A stretch of 13,258 nucleotides of DNA from Hymenoscyphus infarciens (lineage: Eukaryota > Ascomycota > Leotiomycetes > Helotiales > Helotiaceae): contig LLCB01000667.1 in NCBI GenBank assembly GCA_001414345.1, positions 1 to 13,258 of the forward strand, given 5' to 3'. Below are positions 9,331 to 13,258 of this stretch, piece after piece. The notes under the pieces were generated by a model that saw only the letters and a program-made list of their open reading frames with translations, was not told the DNA's origin and ran no database searches. Position numbers and translations under genes: made by a program. Each line of letters starts with the position of its first letter. The first letter of the stretch is position 1.

Positions 9331-9600
9331 GCTAGCTTATCTATTAATACTATTAGTTAAATTAAGAAGAGAAGAAGGGCTAGAAAAAAAGAGCTTTAGA
9401 TAAGATAAAGCCTTATTTAGAAATATTTCGTTACCTTCTACTATATTCTAAAGATAGTAGCTAAAGTATATCTAAATATACTAAGAAAGTACTAGTTTAG
9501 TAAGAGAGAGAGTTTACTAGATATACTAAAATAGTAGTAGAAGCAAAGTCTTTATACTATAATATTATAGGTTCTCTATTAAACTAAACAGCTCTACGTA

Positions 9601-10440
9601 CTAAAGTTTTTATAAGTAGAAAAACTCGAATATCTTAGCTATAATATGGTATTTATGATTATAGATAGAAACAATATAGAGGTATCTAGTATATTAATAT
9701 TAGGTAGAATAGAGAATAAGATAACATTTCTTAATCTCTATAAGTAGAGGAAACTTAGCTTTTATACTTTTAATATATAAGTAAAGACCTCTAACTTGCC
9801 GATTCTACTTTTTAAGACTAGGTAAGATAGAGTATATAATACTATATTAAAATAATATAGAATATAACCTTACCTAGTAGATATTACACATCCTATCTAC
9901 TTAAGAAACTCTTCTAACTAAGCCTAATAAGAAGGTTATTTAAATAGTATTTTAGCTAGACGTTCTTAAATAATCGTATATCTATTTATAAGCTATAAAG
10001 CTATTAGAGAGTGTAGGAGCGAGCCTAGGATACTAATAAGAATATTAAATAAAAAGGACTAGAAGAGAGACTTTATAAAGAAAAATATTAAATTAGTTTA
10101 TAGTATAGATTTAGCATAGGAGACTTTATAAGATAAATATAATTTAAGAAACGCTATTAATAAGTATATCTAGTAACGAATTTATAATAAGCTATTTTAA
10201 AATCTACTTATAATATATTTCTAAAAAGTAGTATAAAAATAAAATATCTTTTTATATAAGTATTTAATTTAAGAAGAATATAACTTGTAAACAATTAAAT
10301 AATAGATACTTAAATAATAGACAACTAAATAATATAAATTTTAAATAACTAAATAGTATAGGTTTTAATATAGTAAAATTAAGACCTTAAAAAAGAATAA
10401 TAAAGATAAGGTATTAATTATTATAATAATAATAAATATT
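9601..10440 (+). pseudogene. Plus-strand coding remnant ending in Gln-rich repeats
   Basis: The frame starting at 9601 has four stops in its first 80 codons and retains two ATG codons (near 9646 and 9655). It has no stop at all in 9661-9720. The conceptual sequence is well mixed (VEKLEYLSYNMVFM, LILGRIENKITFLNLYK, then a segment around DITHPIYLRN near 9880). The same frame stays plausible upstream to about 9241 and downstream to 10440. The tail (about 10288-10380) has repeated Thr-Lys followed by TAA/TAG codons, as expected for a former Gln-rich repeat. It may be the continuation of the preceding remnant in another frame. I do not recognise the family. Confidence 0.5.
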
Positions 10441-10487
10441 AAATAAAAACTATAGAGAACTTTTCCTAACTCTTATTTCTTTTTATT
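10441..10487. other. Spacer before the 12-bp repeat
   Basis: Short AT-rich stretch with no visible feature. Confidence 0.5.
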
Positions 10488-10559
10488 AAAATATCTTTTA
10501 AAATATCTTATAAAATATCTTATAAAATATCTTATAAAATATTTTATAAAATATCTTTA
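10488..10559. repeat. 12-bp minisatellite, six copies
   Basis: The word AAAATATCT (AAAATATTT in one unit) begins at 10488, 10500, 10512, 10524, 10536 and 10548, an exact 12-base period with no indel. It immediately follows the Gln-rich coding remnant, so it may lie in its 3-prime flank. Confidence 0.9.
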
Positions 10560-10827
10560 GAAATAGCGGTATATACGTCCTACTTTAAAAACGTGATTTT
10601 CTAGAAATACTAAAATAAGTACTTAACACTACTAGCTACTAGAACTTATATTAGCCTCTATATATATTATCTAATAACTATACGCTTAAATACTAAGATA
10701 AGTAGCTTAAAAATATTATATTATATTCTAGTTTATATAATTAATTTTTTAAGTAGTTATAATATATACTTATTTAAATATTAAAACTAACTATACTAAG
10801 CTATATAAGAGATAGAGTACTAAAACA
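10560..10827. other. No supportable gene; boundary of the CpA-free region
   Basis: AT-rich spacer. The last CpA in the window is at 10826-10827. Confidence 0.6.
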
Positions 10828-10835
10828 CTATAATT

Positions 10836-10868
10836 CTATAAATAATTAGTTTATATATATACTCTTAC
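10836..10868 (+). repeat. Candidate left terminal inverted repeat
   Basis: It pairs in inverted orientation with 11922-11973 over two sub-blocks of about 14 and 16 bases, with a few mismatches and a length difference in the spacer. Low sequence complexity limits certainty. Confidence 0.38.
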
Positions 10869-10976
10869 TCTCTATAAATAATATACTACTATTAGAAGCT
10901 TATTAAATATATTATACTTTCTAAATTACTTTCTAGTAGTTAATAAGATATTATATTCTAGAAGATACTAGTAGTA

Positions 10977-11800
10977 GTAAAGCTTCTTTTAGAGAAACGC
11001 CTTTAATATTATTAAGACGAAATTATAGAGTTTTTATATAAGATATATAATAACTACGTCTACTAATCTACTACTATAAAAGCTTTTTAAAGAATTTAAT
11101 ATATAAGAAAGAGTCTTAAAATAGTAGCTTTTTAAAGAAACTAAGAGCTTAGAAATAAGTATTAATATATAATATTAGAATTTAAAGCTAAGTAATTAGT
11201 ATTAATTAATAAGTTTAGAAGTAATAATTATATAAAAGATAGCTACTATAAATAGAGTAAAAGTAGTACTTAAGTAAAGAAATAATAATAGCTTTAAAGT
11301 AGAGATAGACTATCTATACTAGTAGTATATACTATTAAAGAATATATAGTAGTAAGTAATAGTAATACTATTAAAGAGTAAGTTCTCTCTCTTTTATACT
11401 TATTTTACTAATAAAAGCTAGCTTTATTATTAAAGAGCTTTTATCTCTTTATAATTCTTTTTAAAGCTTATAATTAGTAATTATTATAAATAATAGCTCT
11501 ATCTACTACTTAAGTAAGAAGATTATTAAGAAAGTATACTAGTATAAGAGAGTATTAATTAGGTTTCTACTTCTCTACTTACTAGACTTTAATTCTACTA
11601 AAGAGAGCTTTAGTAATTTAAAAGCTTCTATATATTAATATTATAAAAGAAAAAGAAAGAAGTTTACTTTATACTAGCTATCTCTTAAATAGACTATTAG
11701 AGAAGTAAGTATATAGATAGATACTATTAGAAGAGCTAAGACTTACTTTAAGAGTACTAGTATACTTATAGTAAATACTAGATCTAAGTATTTTTAGTAG
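10977..11800 (+). pseudogene. Tc1/mariner (IS630 superfamily) DDE transposase, RIP-killed
   Basis: Two frames carry a recognisable transposase. In the frame through 11016-11380: DEIIEFL (11016) and STTIKAF-stop-RI (11067) match the helix-turn-helix end (DE..EFL, S.ST..RAL.R). ELRNKY (11145), then LVLINKF (11196), fits LVFIDES. SILVVYTI (11313) fits the SVLPAYT segment. After a shift near 11380-11399 the second frame gives ELLSLYNSF (11435), VIIINNSSIYY (11477), fitting VIVMDNASIHH, and LLYLLDFNSTKESFSNLK (11570), fitting LPPYSPDFNPIEESF..LK, ending with a YFKSTSI segment (11744) like HFRHAGL. Catalytic Asp 1 reads Asn (11208), Asp 2 Asn (11489) and Glu Lys (11600), with 36 codons between the last two. 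His to Tyr and Pro to Leu changes also fit CpA loss. Family lengths of about 330-350 residues fit. It is not functional. Confidence 0.78.
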
Positions 11801-11921
11801 AGTTTTAAGATTATTTTAATAAGAGATAAATAGAAAGATAAGTACTTAGAATATAGTTTACTAAAGATATATTCTTTTTATAAAATATATCTAAGTAATT
11901 ATTTTAAGAAAGAATAGAATT

Positions 11922-11973
11922 AGTAAGAGAATATATATAATATATTTCTATTATTAATCTAAATAATTTATAG
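11922..11973 (-). repeat. Candidate right terminal inverted repeat
   Basis: Partner of 10836-10868 in inverted orientation. It contains AGTAAGAGAATATATATA and CTAAATAATTTATAG. The spacer is about 20 bases longer than in the left arm. Confidence 0.38.
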
Positions 11974-12525
11974 CTCTTTTTTTAACTTTTTAATTTATTC
12001 TAGATATTATTTATAAAATTATCCTAGGTATTACTTACTAATATACTCTAAAGCGTCTTATAAAAGTTTTTAAAAAACTCTTAAAAATATTCTTTTAAAA
12101 GCTCTTAAAGTATCTATTATCTATTATACTATTAAATTACTTAGATCTATTAAAAAAGAGTCTATTATTATCTACTCTTATATCTTTCTTCTTCTCTTAT
12201 ATTATATCTCTCTTTATCTTCTTTTATATATTACTAATTTAATATTATTATACTAAAGTAATAAGTTCTTACTATACTACTATATAATTCTTATATAAGC
12301 TTTTAAAGCTAGAGATTAATTCTTTAATAAGCTTAGTAATCTCTCTTTTTATACTACTTATACTAACTAGGAAGTTACTATTATAGCTAGTTTTAAGTTA
12401 CTTAATTCTAATAAATTTATTATAGATCTATAGAATTATATCTTATATTACTTATACTTTATTAGTATTATCTATCTCTTAAAGTATAAACTTCTTAAAG
12501 ACTTTTATTATATTATTAGTATTTA
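11974..12525. other. RIP-saturated DNA, possible decayed extension of the next remnant
   Basis: The minus frame of the 12526-12852 remnant continues down to about 12250 with about a dozen stops, which is near background. Otherwise no repeat or gene was seen. Confidence 0.5.
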
Positions 12526-12852
12526 AAAAATATAAGAATAAGAATTATAGAATAGAATTATTATAATAATAGAATATATAAGAAAGCTTTCTTCTAGTAT
12601 ATAAGTATATACTAGAGAGTAGTATATATCTATATACTCTATAGTTTTATAGTAGTAGTATATATAAAGGTTAATATTATAGTTAAAGTTAATAAAAATT
12701 CTAAATATTAATAGATTATACTATAAAGAGAGAAGTATTCTTTTTCTTCTTTTTAGTTTCTTTCTAAGTACTACTCTTTTTTTATTTTATCTTCTTATTT
12801 TCTTTATAAAAGCTAGTAATCTAATTCTATAAAGAAGTAGTAATAAAGACTT
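12526..12852 (-). pseudogene. Minus-strand coding remnant with 65 stop-free codons
   Basis: Between TAG at plus 12853-12855 and TAA at plus 12523-12525 this frame has only two stops in 109 codons (opposite 12787-12789 and 12721-12723). The last 65 codons (12526-12720) have none. The N-terminal part is very basic, with repeated Lys and Arg (VVLRKKLKRRKR). The rest is rich in Ile, Tyr, Asn and Phe with a LEES segment. Openness in DNA where every CpA and TpG has been removed suggests a real former coding strand that lacked CAA, CAG and TGG codons locally. It lies beyond the Tc1/mariner fossil and in opposite orientation, so it is probably a separate element. The family is not recognised. Confidence 0.45.
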
Positions 12853-12855
12853 CTA

Positions 12856-13258
12856 AAGCTTTTATAAGTATATAATTTACCTAGGTCTTAATATTATTCT
12901 AAGATATTATATAATAGCTCTTTTTACTCTTTAAAATATAATATACTTTTATAGAGTATAGATAATAAGATTTATAGTATAAATACTTATAAAAGATAGC
13001 TTTATATAGCTTCTAATTTATTCTTCTTTTTAAGCTTATAATTATATACTCTCTCTTCTTATAGTTATCTTTTAATAGTAGTATTTACTTAAGATAGTAT
13101 ATCTTTATTATCTTCGTCTTTACTATTATCGTTACTAAAAGAATTAATTAAGAGCTCTTCTACTAGTATAAAAGTATATAAAGTAAAGTATATTTTATAT
13201 AGATCTACTAACTTCTTTTTAATTAGTATACTAGAAGTAGAAGTAAGCTCTTAATTAT
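12856..13258. other. No supportable gene; RIP-saturated DNA
   Basis: This is AT-rich sequence with two CpG sites near 13115-13130 and no CpA or TpG. No open frame, repeat or RNA gene was recognised up to the window end. Confidence 0.55.

Larger units (their letters stand above)
10836..11973 (+). mobile_element. Tc1/mariner-type DNA transposon fossil with candidate inverted repeats
   Basis: The transposase remnant is bracketed by matching inverted segments. On the left, CTATAAATAATTAG (10836-10849) is followed by TATATATACTCTTACT ending near 10868. On the right, the reverse complement reads CTATAAATTATTTAG (11959-11973) followed by TATATATTCTCTTACT (about 11922-11937), in the same order with a spacer indel. 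The implied length of about 1.1 kb and the flanks of roughly 100-120 bases each side of the reading frame fit a simple one-gene Tc1/mariner element. The extreme AT bias makes chance matching possible, and the outer ends and TA target duplication cannot be resolved. Confidence 0.5.
1..13258. other. RIP-saturated AT-rich repeat block (fungal heterochromatin)
   Basis: Seen directly: TpA is extremely frequent, CpA and TpG are nearly absent, CpG is scarce, and CpT, CpC and ApG remain ordinary. Stops are almost all TAA or TAG. Known: RIP in Pezizomycotina converts CpA to TpA on both strands of duplicated DNA before meiosis, and such DNA usually becomes H3K9-methylated heterochromatin or AT-rich isochores. 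Inferred: the whole window is a cluster of inactivated repeats, perhaps subtelomeric or centromere-proximal, although nothing here proves the chromosomal position. Depletion is uneven. Patches near 900-1310 and 4510-4620 keep some CpA/TpG, while 10828-13258 keeps none. Confidence 0.93.
10828..13258. other. Zone with no CpA and no TpG
   Basis: I checked each line, block join and line join from 10828 to the end and found no CA and no TG dinucleotide in 2431 bases, while six CG dinucleotides remain (near 10998, 11018, 11057, 12054, 13115 and 13130). This is end-point RIP. Its left edge lies only a few bases from the candidate left inverted repeat of the Tc1/mariner fossil. Confidence 0.93.

Noticed and set aside
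1..13258. Mitochondrial or other organelle DNA as the reason for high AT
   Set aside because: There are no open reading frames, tRNA or rRNA genes, and the loss is specific to CpA/TpG rather than a general loss of G and C.

Overview
This window looks like nuclear heterochromatin from a filamentous ascomycete (Pezizomycotina) heavily altered by repeat-induced point mutation (RIP). It is very AT-rich and saturated with TpA, while CpA and its complement TpG are almost gone. CpC, CpT, ApG and GpG remain common. TAA and TAG fill every frame and TGA is rare. This is the footprint of CpA to TpA change on both strands of repeated DNA. No intact gene, rRNA, tRNA or CRISPR array was found. The species cannot be named from this sequence.

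The contents are dead repeats. Where a frame holds far fewer stops than the surroundings (I estimate about one codon in ten as background), and the stops present can be explained as mutated Gln or Trp codons, I call a coding remnant. Left part (1-3640): a C16 run, a minus-strand remnant with a Lys/Asp/Asn-rich tract (70-640), a weak plus-strand remnant (782-1160), a purine-rich block (1690-1990) and a 59-bp minisatellite (about 2745-2900). Middle (3640-7440): a plus-strand remnant with 66-bp (22-codon) tandem repeats near 4556-4936, a minus-strand remnant (5581-6000), and a remnant with 42-bp codon-phase repeats (6838-7435). Right-middle (7440-10830): mostly featureless, then an exact 10-bp minisatellite (8661-8740), two plus-strand remnants (8888-9330 and 9601-10440) and a 12-bp minisatellite (10488-10559).

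The right end is the most informative. From 10828 to 13258 I found no CpA and no TpG in 2431 bases. In it lies a recognisable Tc1/mariner-type (IS630 superfamily) DDE transposase fossil, about 10977-11800. Both catalytic Asp positions now read Asn and the catalytic Glu position reads Lys; candidate inverted repeats flank it at 10836-10868 and 11922-11973. A second remnant on the minus strand (12526-12852) keeps 65 codons without a stop.

Nothing here is likely to make a protein. The biology on show is genome defence: RIP has killed several transposable elements, and some remain traceable. I did not find evidence of a new functional system.
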